DNA of 64,000 bases from Candidatus Electronema sp. (lineage in GTDB: Bacteria; Desulfobacterota; Desulfobulbia; Desulfobulbales; Desulfobulbaceae): NCBI GenBank assembly GCA_026645415.1, contig JAPEVH010000063.1, positions 1 to 64,000 on the forward strand, in the 5' to 3' direction. This document shows, one piece after another, positions 1-6,111 of the stretch (position 1 is its first letter; each line of letters starts with the position of its first letter). Both the position numbers and the translations under genes were made by a program. Below the pieces are notes generated by a model. That model made no database searches. It was not told the DNA's origin and saw only the letters and a program-made list of their open reading frames with translations.

Positions 1-2
1 GT

Positions 3-506
3 TTTCCTGTTCCTGTCTGCCGGAATATCCGCATAAAGAGATGCAAAATTTATCAAGATGAAGAGTTCAGAGGATATAATGCAAGCATGCAGGAATACTT
101 TTACGGACTTAAAGTTCATCTTCTGATCACTGAAGATGGAATTCCGGTAGAAATGTTTCTTTCTCCGGGATCGTATTCAGACACATCATCTCTTTACGAC
201 TTCACTTTTCCTGTTCCTGAAGGCAGCTTCATACATGGCGACAAAGCATACAACGTTTATGCTGTCGAAGACGAACTGAAAGAGAGGAAAGTTTATCTTA
301 TGCCCGTGAGAAAGAAAAATTCAACACGGAAACACGACTCTTTTTTTGAAACAGGCATCAAATATGTCAGAAAAAAGATTGAATCTGCCTTCAGTGTTAT
401 TGAACAAAAATTACCACGTCATATCCATGCTGTCACCCCTCGCGGGTTCGAGTTGAAAGTTATTTTGTTTGTCTTGGCCTACAGTATCCAAAAAGCTATG
501 CTGTAG
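3..506 (+). CDS. IS982-type transposase, 3' part (5' end outside window)
   Basis: Partial transposase of a DDE insertion sequence. The frame is open from base 3, before the first ATG at 87, and reads VCRNIRIKRCKIYQDEEFRG then GYNASMQEYFYGLKVHL, which is the pattern of IS982-family transposases. A GDKAY motif carries a likely catalytic aspartate, and the C-terminus has the expected conserved stretch around VIEQKLPRHIHAVTPRGFE. The gene is therefore cut by the window edge and not by a mutation, as far as can be seen. It lies just upstream of cobJ in the same direction and may have separated cobJ from other cobalamin genes. Family assignment is from remembered sequence patterns; an IS4/IS5 relative is less likely. 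Confidence 0.82.
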   Translation, partial: FPVPVCRNIRIKRCKIYQDEEFRGYNASMQEYFYGLKVHLLITEDGIPVEMFLSPGSYSDTSSLYDFTFPVPEGSFIHGDKAYNVYAVEDELKERKVYLMPVRKKNSTRKHDSFFETGIKYVRKKIESAFSVIEQKLPRHIHAVTPRGFELKVILFVLAYSIQKAML

Positions 507-520
507 GTCACAACTTGGGT
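507..520. repeat. Candidate right terminal inverted repeat of the IS982-type element
   Basis: Directly after the transposase stop comes GTCACAACTTGGGT. Its reverse complement starts ACCC, as the ends of IS982-family elements often do. The left end is outside the window, so the match between the two ends and the target duplication cannot be checked here. Confidence 0.4.
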
Positions 521-593
521 TTCTCTACGATACGAAAAAAGTTACATCGTAATATAGCAGCAAATCTATCGTTTCTTGCTTATCATTCTCGTT

Positions 594-1361
594 ATGAATA
601 ATTCAAATAAAGGTATTCTCGCTATCGTTGGCATTGGCCCTGGCGCAGAAGACCTGATCACTCCGCGTGCCCGGCTTGCCATTGAGCAGGCTGAAATAGT
701 TGCTGGCTACCGCACCTATCTTGATCTGATCGCTGACTTGCTTCACCCAGAACAGGAAGTGCTCTCCTCTGCCATGATGCAAGAAATTGATCGCTGTCGC
801 CGGGCCTTAGCTTTAGCTGAAAGCGGCAAAAATGTGGCTCTCATCTGCGGTGGTGATCCAGGTATCTATGCAATGGCTGGATTAGTTTATGAACTAGCGC
901 GAGAGCATGGTAGTCGCTGCCAAATTGAAGTTATTCCTGGTATTGCTGCTCTCAATGCCTGTGCTGCTATGCTTGGTGCGCCGCTGATGCACGATTTTGC
1001 GGCGATTAGTCTTTCTGACTTGATGACTCCGTGGTCACTGATTGAAAAACGTCTTCAGGCAGTAGCCGGAGCGGATTTTGTCATTGTGCTCTATAATCCC
1101 AAATCTGGCAGGCGCAGCAGTCAGATTGTTCGAGCAAGAGAAATCCTCTTGGAACACAGAGACGCGAAAACTCCTGTTGGTATTGTTTCTGGTGCAAGCC
1201 GTAAACATGAAAGCGTTTGCCTGACTAATCTTGAGCACATGCTGGAAGCAGATATTGGAATGCAGAGCACGGTGATCATTGGCAATAGTCGTACTTTTGT
1301 CTTTCAGGATAAGATGGTTACGCCAAGAGGCTATGCAGACAAGTACGGGCTTACCGGATGA
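594..1361 (+). CDS. cobJ: Precorrin-3B C17-methyltransferase
   Basis: SAM-dependent methyltransferase that methylates C17 and contracts the ring during corrin (cobalamin) biosynthesis in the cytoplasm. The 255-residue product has the tetrapyrrole methylase fold: an N-terminal VGIGPGAEDLITPRA loop, CGGDPGIYAMAG, and VIPGIAALNACAAMLGAPL, then VLYNPKSGRR and the C-terminal IIGNSRTF element, all usual for CobJ/CbiH. I chose the ATG at 594; an in-frame TTG at 576 is possible. No clear ribosome binding site precedes either. No other cobalamin gene is in view. An IS982-type element ends about 75 bases upstream, so the gene may have lost its operon promoter. Confidence 0.9.
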   Translation: MNNSNKGILAIVGIGPGAEDLITPRARLAIEQAEIVAGYRTYLDLIADLLHPEQEVLSSAMMQEIDRCRRALALAESGKNVALICGGDPGIYAMAGLVYELAREHGSRCQIEVIPGIAALNACAAMLGAPLMHDFAAISLSDLMTPWSLIEKRLQAVAGADFVIVLYNPKSGRRSSQIVRAREILLEHRDAKTPVGIVSGASRKHESVCLTNLEHMLEADIGMQSTVIIGNSRTFVFQDKMVTPRGYADKYGLTG

Positions 1362-1464
1362 AATCAACGAAGAATTACTTATTGCATCTCTCATTATATT
1401 TTTACAAGAAACTGGCGTGGAAAAAAGCGGACAAGGCTGCGGAACGAATGCACGGCTCTGTTGA

Positions 1465-1740
1465 ACAAAAGAGACTCTGCTTTTTGAAATAGGGAAGGCA
1501 CTTTCTTTGAGAGAAGAACCTCATTTTTCAAATGAAGGCTTTATTTTTTTAAGAGGACGCTTTCTTCTCTTACGAGAAGCGTATCTTTTGCCAAGAGAGG
1601 CTCTGCTTTTTAAAAAAGTATCCTTCCGTTTAAGAAAAGAAGACACCCTTTTTTAACAAGTAGAGGTACTTTTTTGAAAAGAACCTCTACTCGTAAGAAG
1701 CATACCATTCCTTTTGAAAAAAGTGTTTGAACGCACAACA
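1465..1740. repeat. Degenerate array with a 21-nt period and phased T-tracts
   Basis: The spacer between cobJ and the next gene is a run of about 13 degenerate units, each ending in a T-tract. Tract ends fall near 1485, 1508, 1528, 1550, 1570, 1589, 1611, 1631, 1654, 1675, 1694, 1716 and 1738, a mean step of 21 nt. A core AAGAGA(G)GCTCTGCTTTTT-like unit occurs twice, near 1470 and 1595. Read on the minus strand in a single frame, the array gives heptads of the form xLLxKKx (LLVKKGC, LLSKKVP), interrupted by two stops. No gene is called; it may be a decayed coding repeat or phased bent DNA. Confidence 0.65.
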
Positions 1741-1753
1741 CAAGGAGGCTGCA

Positions 1754-2101
1754 ATGATCGGAGGAAGCATACCCAAGCTGCTTCAGGAAGCAGGAGAAAT
1801 CCAAAAGGCTCTGGAAAAGATTAGCGCAACGCTGCCCGACGGGATTTCGGCGGCGGATATGGCCGCGAAGATCGGCTCGCTGGAAACAGTGGTCAGCGAG
1901 CTGGACTCAGTGAATGCGGATCGGACACGCTTAGTTAATTCCAAGGGCGAGCAGGCTGAGACGTTGAGCGATTTCATCGTCCAAGTGCGCCTTGCGGTCA
2001 AGGCGGTGTGCGGCCCGGACTCCTCGGAATACGAAATGGTCGGCGGCACGCGGGCAAGCGACAGGAAGAAGCCAAAGAAGAAGAGCGGGGATTCTGCCTG
2101 A
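1754..2101 (+). CDS. Conserved-looking hypothetical protein, 115 aa
   Basis: Small soluble protein of unknown function. The ATG at 1754 is preceded by a strong AAGGAGG six bases upstream, which decides the start over the earlier TTG at 1727. The N-terminal half is predicted helical (LLQEAGEIQKALEKISATL), there is a middle VVSELDSVNADRT segment, and the tail contains EYEMVGGTRASDRKKPKKK, a basic end seen in short hypothetical proteins carried in many genomes. The coding region is richer in G and C than cobJ and the repeat spacer before it, which suggests separate acquisition. It faces the TA/ATPase operon tail to tail across a hairpin terminator. I do not assign a function. Confidence 0.7.
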   Translation: MIGGSIPKLLQEAGEIQKALEKISATLPDGISAADMAAKIGSLETVVSELDSVNADRTRLVNSKGEQAETLSDFIVQVRLAVKAVCGPDSSEYEMVGGTRASDRKKPKKKSGDSA

Positions 2102-2109
2102 AAGTGATG

Positions 2110-2176
2110 AGGGACGGGGGAAATGTTGAGGAATTATTCTGATCATCCTGAACTTGTTTAACTTTCCCCGTCCTTT
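2110..2176. terminator. Hairpin between convergent genes
   Basis: Arms AGGGACGGGGGAAA (2110-2123) and TTTCCCCGTCCTTT (2163-2176) can pair with a long loop, followed by T-rich sequence on the plus strand. It lies between the 115-aa gene and the convergent TumE-like gene, so it could terminate both. The long loop lowers confidence. Confidence 0.45.
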
Positions 2177-2181
2177 CTTTC

Positions 2182-2583
2182 TTATTCTGTCTGCAAACGA
2201 TTTTTCTGCAACCACTCAACAAAATCAGAGAACATCATTTCTTCAGTCAGTACCATGCTGGTCTTATCATCCAGATGAAGATGCGGAATGTTGTCGCCTG
2301 CATGTTCTTTGCCGATCTTGCCGTATTTCATGCGGATGGCCCGTGGATCAGGAGCATTGTCAAAGCCTGCCTCCACGCGGTTTCCTTGCAAAACGTAATA
2401 GCGGTATTTGCGCAGCTTGTCGCTGAACAGCTCGGTGATGAGAATCTAGCAGGAACCGTATTCGCCATGAAGCTGCAAGATTGCCCGTTCTGGTGTACAG
2501 CCCTGCTCATGCGCACAATTTTCAAAGATGCCTGCCGCTGTTGTTATGACAGCAGCAAAATACTCTGCAATTTTCTCGTCCAA
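2182..2583 (-). pseudogene. TumE/DUF6516-like toxin with an in-frame amber stop
   Basis: Reading the minus strand from a TTG at 2583 gives one continuous frame to 2182 except for a TAG at 2448-2446. Before it the product reads TPERAILQLHGEYGSC; after it, ILITELFSDKLRKYRYYVLQ, then GFDNAPDP and DNIPHLHLDD. The DNAP and HLH motifs and the overall 130-residue size fit DUF6516 (TumE-type) toxins. The gene overlaps the end of the 117-aa partner by 40 bases, as expected for a TA pair. The stop most simply means loss of function; a translation restart giving the C-terminal part, amber suppression or a sequencing error are alternatives. Family call is from motif memory. Confidence 0.65.
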
Positions 2584-2897
2584 TCATTTATCCCTTTCTC
2601 GCAGAATTCCCAATCCGCTAAGTCAGACTCCCAGAGTTTGCTGATGTTGCTCTCAATCTGATTGATGTACTCCTCATCCTCCGCTGTGCGCTGGGAAAAC
2701 GTTTTGTAATCGCAGCCGTATTTCAGCCGGAACAGCTTTTCTTTCTTCTTCAGGCCAGCAATCTTGGCGGCAATTTCATCAATCAGGTAGCGTTGCAGCG
2801 CGGCATCAACTGCTGACTGGAGGTCATCGTTGAAAGAAGGCAGCAATTCAGCGTAAGTGCTGTTTATAGTTATTGACTTCGCAAGGCTTTCTTCCAT
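2544..2897 (-). CDS. Putative antitoxin partner of the TumE-like gene, 117 aa
   Basis: All-helical, charged protein with LKKKEKLFRLKYGCDYKTF and WESDLADWEFCEKGINDW segments. Proteins with a KYGxxYxxF...ESDxxxWE pattern commonly precede DUF6516 toxins, so it is probably the antitoxin (TumA-like in role, though no DNA-binding HTH is obvious). The ATG at 2897 follows the stop of the nuclease-like gene by three bases, and the 3' end overlaps the toxin frame, so all four genes from 4846 to 2182 look like one transcript. Since the toxin is interrupted, this gene may be kept for another reason or may be on its way out. Confidence 0.6.
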   Translation of the reverse strand: MEESLAKSITINSTYAELLPSFNDDLQSAVDAALQRYLIDEIAAKIAGLKKKEKLFRLKYGCDYKTFSQRTAEDEEYINQIESNISKLWESDLADWEFCEKGINDWTRKLQSILLLS

Positions 2898-2900
2898 ATA

Positions 2901-3458
2901 TCATCTTTTTCCAGCCAATAAATTAAATTCGATGCGGCCATTTGGCCAACCAATTTTCATCATCTGTTCCGGTCGATCATGTATTCCCGGTTGACGATCT
3001 ATGCGGGTTCTCCGTTTTGCTATGCTGATATGGCCGATGCTGATAAAACGATAATCATATCCTTTGAGGAAATCTTGCCTGTTCCAAAACTCCCTGCCTA
3101 TCTCCTTGCAATACGAAACAAAACAGAGTGTCCCTGTCAACTGTTGAACAACTTCTTTTGCCGAGTCTCTTGTCTGCTTCATTTCAATGCAAAGAACGAC
3201 CTTCTTCTGTCCAGAATCGGCTACTATAACAAAATCTGCCCGTTTGCATTCTCCTTTTGAGCCGGCAAAAAGTGAATCAGGAGAGTTAAATTTATCGGCT
3301 TTGATGACGATGGCGTTATTTGGTAGTCCTGCGATAGTCACTGAACCTCTTGGGCATTGCGGTTCACTTAATGTGACATATAGCTTTCCATTTTTATTTT
3401 CAAGTGCCATTTTTGCTTCATTTTTTATCATCTGATCAAGGAGGTTAATATCTGTCAT
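2901..3458 (-). CDS. PD-(D/E)XK-like nuclease partner of the ATPase, 185 aa
   Basis: Small protein whose central part has the layout of a PD-(D/E)XK nuclease: D75 in KRADFVIVADSG, then E92 and K94 in VVLCIEMKQT, and a helix with Q105/Q106 (KEVVQQLTGTL). Spacing of 17 residues between the aspartate and the ExK motif is normal for the fold. The start ATG overlaps the stop of the upstream ATPase gene by four bases (ATGA), indicating translational coupling and probably a complex. The last 40 residues are basic. No family name is recognised. Nuclease activity is inferred from the motif; the alternative is a structural partner that keeps the fold only. Confidence 0.65.
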   Translation of the reverse strand: MTDINLLDQMIKNEAKMALENKNGKLYVTLSEPQCPRGSVTIAGLPNNAIVIKADKFNSPDSLFAGSKGECKRADFVIVADSGQKKVVLCIEMKQTRDSAKEVVQQLTGTLCFVSYCKEIGREFWNRQDFLKGYDYRFISIGHISIAKRRTRIDRQPGIHDRPEQMMKIGWPNGRIEFNLLAGKR

Positions 3459-4846
3459 GCCTCTTCCTCTCCCCAGACGATTTCTTCCTGAATGCTGTTA
3501 ATAGATTCAATGGTTGTGTCAAAGCTGCGCGCCTGAATGCCAAGTTCTGGATCTATGTCGGCAGGCACTAATGTTTGACAGCGGGTTTTGCGCTGTCCTC
3601 CGTCTAATTTTACCATAGATTCTTCAGCGATATACATCTTGATCTGATCTGAAGATATAAGTTCAGCCTTGCAATATCCTTCCCGTTTAGCAATATTTTT
3701 TAAATGTTGTTTATCATCATTCAGCATGATCAGCGTGTTCAGCTCTTTGATAAAATAATCGCTGTGGGTCGTGATGAAGACTTTTATGCCGAGGTTTATT
3801 AATCTTGCGAACAGCCGGGCTACTCGTCGCTGATTCTCTGGGTGTAAGTTAAGTTCCGGCTCATCCACCATCAGTAGATCGCCGGGCTGCGCCATGTGTT
3901 TTAAATAGAAACCGATATCCAGTAAGGAACGCACTGCACTTGAGCTTTCATCCATTGTCAGTTTGACTCTTTTACCTTTAGGGATGTAATACAGCTCATC
4001 ATTCTTTGTAACTTGGTATTTTCCGCCGATAATATCAGAAAAATTTTCCAGTACATCCGGGTGCTGTTCATCGATAAAGCTGCTTTTTTTAGCTAGGGTT
4101 TCAATCTGCCGAGTAAAGTCAACATTATCCTTTACCGGCAACGCATAGTCTTGATATGTCTTAAGCAGGAGGTCAACCGGATTGACCGATTGATCTGTTT
4201 TCGTCATCTCTTCGAGAAGACGATTGCGGGCAAAATTCAAATCCTTGCGAAAGATGGCCGCACCTGTCCTCTCCGCGCTGGCAATGAACGGATTTGGAAA
4301 TACCTGCCCAAAAATTATTTCTTTAAGCGCATCTCCAATAACTTTTTTGATCACTTCTTGCGGAATTTTAACCTCTCCTTTCTCTGCAAGCAGAGTGACA
4401 GCCATATCGCAGCTTGTCTCTTCCTTTATAATAAAAAACAGTTCCTTGTTTGCGGCCTTCATGCGGCGTTCAAATTTTCCAAGAGTATTTACATGCTCTT
4501 GTACAACGGTTACAGCGAATGAACTGTCTTTAAATCTGTCCTTCGGAGCGGCAAAAATTGTCGGTAAAAATTTTGTATATCTTGCACACCCGTCAGAAAG
4601 TATGCGCTCATAATTTTTAATATAATTGTTGATATCTATATGTGTCACACCTTCAGTCATCAGCTCGCTTACATTTGTTGACGCAATATCAACAGGCAAT
4701 CCATCACGCCAAGTAGATAGAAAACCATAAAGCGCATAGGTTGCATAAGTTTTTCCTGTATTATTGCCGCCGCATATAATAGTCATTTCACCAAGCGTGA
4801 ACTCTGCTTGTTTCAATGCACCAAGATTTTTTATTGTTATTTTCAT
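3455..4846 (-). CDS. OLD/ABC-type AAA ATPase of a putative defence pair, 463 aa
   Basis: Predicted ATPase of the AAA_15/OLD-like class related to SMC and ABC ATPases. Walker A is GGNNTGKT at residues 26-33 after the typical first strand (MKITIKNLGALKQAEF). There is a SAERTGA motif at 190-196, an ABC-signature-like MDESSSAVRSLL at 298-309, Walker B LLMVDEPELNLHP at 324-336 and a switch histidine in FITTHSDYF at 357-365. I start at the ATG at 4846, at the first beta strand; a start at 4912 adds 22 unlikely residues. No TOPRIM domain is seen, unlike GajA or OLD. It is coupled by ATGA to a nuclease-like gene, resembling the logic of Septu, PARIS and other ATPase-plus-effector phage defences, but I do not recognise the pair. 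Confidence 0.82.
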   Translation of the reverse strand: MKITIKNLGALKQAEFTLGEMTIICGGNNTGKTYATYALYGFLSTWRDGLPVDIASTNVSELMTEGVTHIDINNYIKNYERILSDGCARYTKFLPTIFAAPKDRFKDSSFAVTVVQEHVNTLGKFERRMKAANKELFFIIKEETSCDMAVTLLAEKGEVKIPQEVIKKVIGDALKEIIFGQVFPNPFIASAERTGAAIFRKDLNFARNRLLEEMTKTDQSVNPVDLLLKTYQDYALPVKDNVDFTRQIETLAKKSSFIDEQHPDVLENFSDIIGGKYQVTKNDELYYIPKGKRVKLTMDESSSAVRSLLDIGFYLKHMAQPGDLLMVDEPELNLHPENQRRVARLFARLINLGIKVFITTHSDYFIKELNTLIMLNDDKQHLKNIAKREGYCKAELISSDQIKMYIAEESMVKLDGGQRKTRCQTLVPADIDPELGIQARSFDTTIESINSIQEEIVWGEEEA

Positions 4847-4894
4847 CTTGCTTTGCTCACTGATTGTATGACATCCTTTCCATCCAAACAGAAG

Positions 4895-4994
4895 AAAGGG
4901 CGGAACCTGCAATCGCAGCCCGCCTTTCGATTTAGCTTACTCTAACAATCCGCCGCTTACTTCGGCGCAATGCCAGCTTCCCTCATGCACCGCC
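4895..4994 (-). other. Decayed duplicate of the ppsA 3' end plus terminator
   Basis: This stretch matches 6061-6157: both carry CTTACTTCGG(A/C)GCAATGCC followed by AGCT and CTCATGCACCGC, preceded by a GC-rich hairpin with the arms AAAGGGCGG (4895-4903) and CCGCCTTT (4920-4927). In ppsA these bases encode the last residues (AVHEKELELGIAPK) and the terminator; here a deletion of about nine bases removes the frame. The hairpin could still stop transcription coming from the XisI/VapC side before the ATPase operon. Confidence 0.75.
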
Positions 4995-5301
4995 AAATGG
5001 GTCTTGCTCGGAATGAACAATTATATCATCGCCGCAGATTCCCGCAACAATAAGCGCATCCGTCAGCCCCTCTTCAAAGTTATCCTCTTCAATAACAACC
5101 TTCTCATCAACCAAACGGGCATGAAACAGCACCGCATCAACCCAGCTCTGCTTGTCCCAGCCTGTCGCCAAAACCAAGAAATGCCCTGTCTCCGCATCGC
5201 AGACCGAATAAAGCCTGATCTGTTGCAGAACACGGCTGCACACGCACCGCATCGTGCAGCGTCTTCTTGAGGATGCTGACATAATCTACTGACGCAGCCA
5301 T
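4983..5301 (-). pseudogene. XisI-like gene, frameshifted
   Basis: The minus-strand frame starting at ATG 5301 gives MAASVDYVSILKKTLHDAV, the usual beginning of XisI-family proteins. About 25 codons later homology continues in another frame as IRLYSVCDAETGHFLVLATG, then WDKQSWVDAVLFHA and EEGLTDALIVAGICGDDI, which match the XisI core. A one-base shift near 5225-5235 explains both. The 3' end runs directly into the ppsA remnant, so the last residues are also altered. XisI proteins work with XisH, which is not seen here. The gene follows vapC in the same direction. Either a true pseudogene or a single-base sequencing error. Confidence 0.6.
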
Positions 5302-5307
5302 TATCGG

Positions 5308-5709
5308 TCATTCTCCCCATATCGTGCGGAGATGCGGATACACCCGTATCTTTTCGTCTTTCGTTGCCAGCGGCAAGCCCATGACCAGAGCAGTGGCCGC
5401 AATGATGCGGTCTGCCGGATCAGCATGAAAGATGCCGGGCAAGGAAACAGAACGCAGAGCAATGGCATTGTCTATTGGGGCGAAACGGACAAAAGGCAGG
5501 CTTTCCGTCTTCCGCACCCAGTCCTGCACATCTATTGACAGCACCAGCCTTCCTTTCTCAACAAGCAGGGCAAGTTCCCAAGCAGAAATGGATGAAATGA
5601 CGATGCCGTTTTTTCCTGCCGCATCATTGATGGCCTGCGCTGCATCTGCCGCAAGTTTTTCCGGGCTGCTTATCCACCAGAGCCACACATGCGTGTCTAA
5701 GACGATCAT
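5308..5709 (-). CDS. vapC: VapC-family PIN-domain toxin, 133 aa
   Basis: Predicted Mg-dependent ribonuclease toxin. The PIN acidic residues are visible: D5 (MIVLDTHVWLWW), E45 (ISAWE), D97/D100 (HADPADRIIAATA) and D118 (LATKDEKI). The length is normal for a VapC and no interruption is seen. Its ATG overlaps the stop of the Phd-type antitoxin gene by four bases, so the two are co-translated. It should act in the cytoplasm on tRNA or rRNA when the antitoxin is degraded; the target cannot be told from sequence. Confidence 0.88.
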   Translation of the reverse strand: MIVLDTHVWLWWISSPEKLAADAAQAINDAAGKNGIVISSISAWELALLVEKGRLVLSIDVQDWVRKTESLPFVRFAPIDNAIALRSVSLPGIFHADPADRIIAATALVMGLPLATKDEKIRVYPHLRTIWGE

Positions 5710-5939
5710 TTCAGCGCATCCCAGTCATCCAATGCGACCGGCTCCAGAGGATCATCAAAGCGCAGCACTGAATTGCGCAGCTCTTGCAGCACAGTCTGCG
5801 TCTTTTCCTCAAAAGGGACTATTTTCAAGACCGGCTTCCCATGATCAGTGATGATCACAGCCTGCCCGTCTTGTTCTATTTTGCGAAAGTATTCAAGTGC
5901 CTTTGCTTTAAAACGGGATTTTGAAACAGTTTCCAGCAT
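5706..5939 (-). CDS. Phd/YefM-type antitoxin of vapC, 77 aa
   Basis: Antitoxin with the Phd/YefM N-terminal DNA-binding part (SKSRFKAKALEYFRKIEQ, then AVIITDHGKPVLKIVPF) and an acidic C-terminal tail (RFDDPLEPVALDDWDALK) of the kind that wraps a PIN toxin. I start at the ATG at 5939, where homology begins; an in-frame start at 5984 would add 15 residues overlapping the promoter region. Two direct CATAGTCA copies upstream are candidate operator sites for autoregulation. Confidence 0.83.
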   Translation of the reverse strand: MLETVSKSRFKAKALEYFRKIEQDGQAVIITDHGKPVLKIVPFEEKTQTVLQELRNSVLRFDDPLEPVALDDWDALK

Positions 5940-5972
5940 GGCTTGCTCTTGGTAAAGGAGAGAGTTATTGAC

Positions 5973-5994
5973 CATAGTCAGCATAGCATAGTCA
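5973..5994 (-). promoter_or_regulatory. Candidate operator of the Phd/VapC operon
   Basis: CATAGTCA is present at 5973-5980 and again at 5987-5994, a 14-base step, just upstream of the antitoxin start. Direct repeats at this position are typical of Phd-family autoregulatory sites. No footprint data; prediction only. Confidence 0.4.
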
Positions 5995-6060
5995 TTTTCG
6001 TCCTGTCAAGCATTGACCAAACGAAGAGAAGTAATGATCACGCACTGGAGGGAAATAAAA

Positions 6061-6087
6061 AAAGGCGAACCCGCAGGCCCGCCCTTT
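6061..6087 (-). terminator. ppsA terminator
   Basis: A GC-rich imperfect hairpin (AAAGGCG at 6061-6067, GCCCTTT at 6081-6087) lies about 25 bases after the ppsA stop. Read on the minus strand, a run of T follows it. A diverged copy lies at 4895-4927. Confidence 0.65.
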
Positions 6088-6111
6088 TTCATACTTCGCT
6101 ACAACCTCACC

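Noticed and set aside
1035-1394. Minus-strand frame inside cobJ
   Set aside because: Shadow of the strongly conserved cobJ frame; no ribosome site.
1465-1740. CRISPR array
   Set aside because: Units are about 21 nt, degenerate, with no constant repeat-spacer alternation and no cas genes near.
2154-2661. Plus-strand frames over the TumE-like gene
   Set aside because: They lack ribosome sites and family similarity, and lie opposite a better-supported minus-strand gene.
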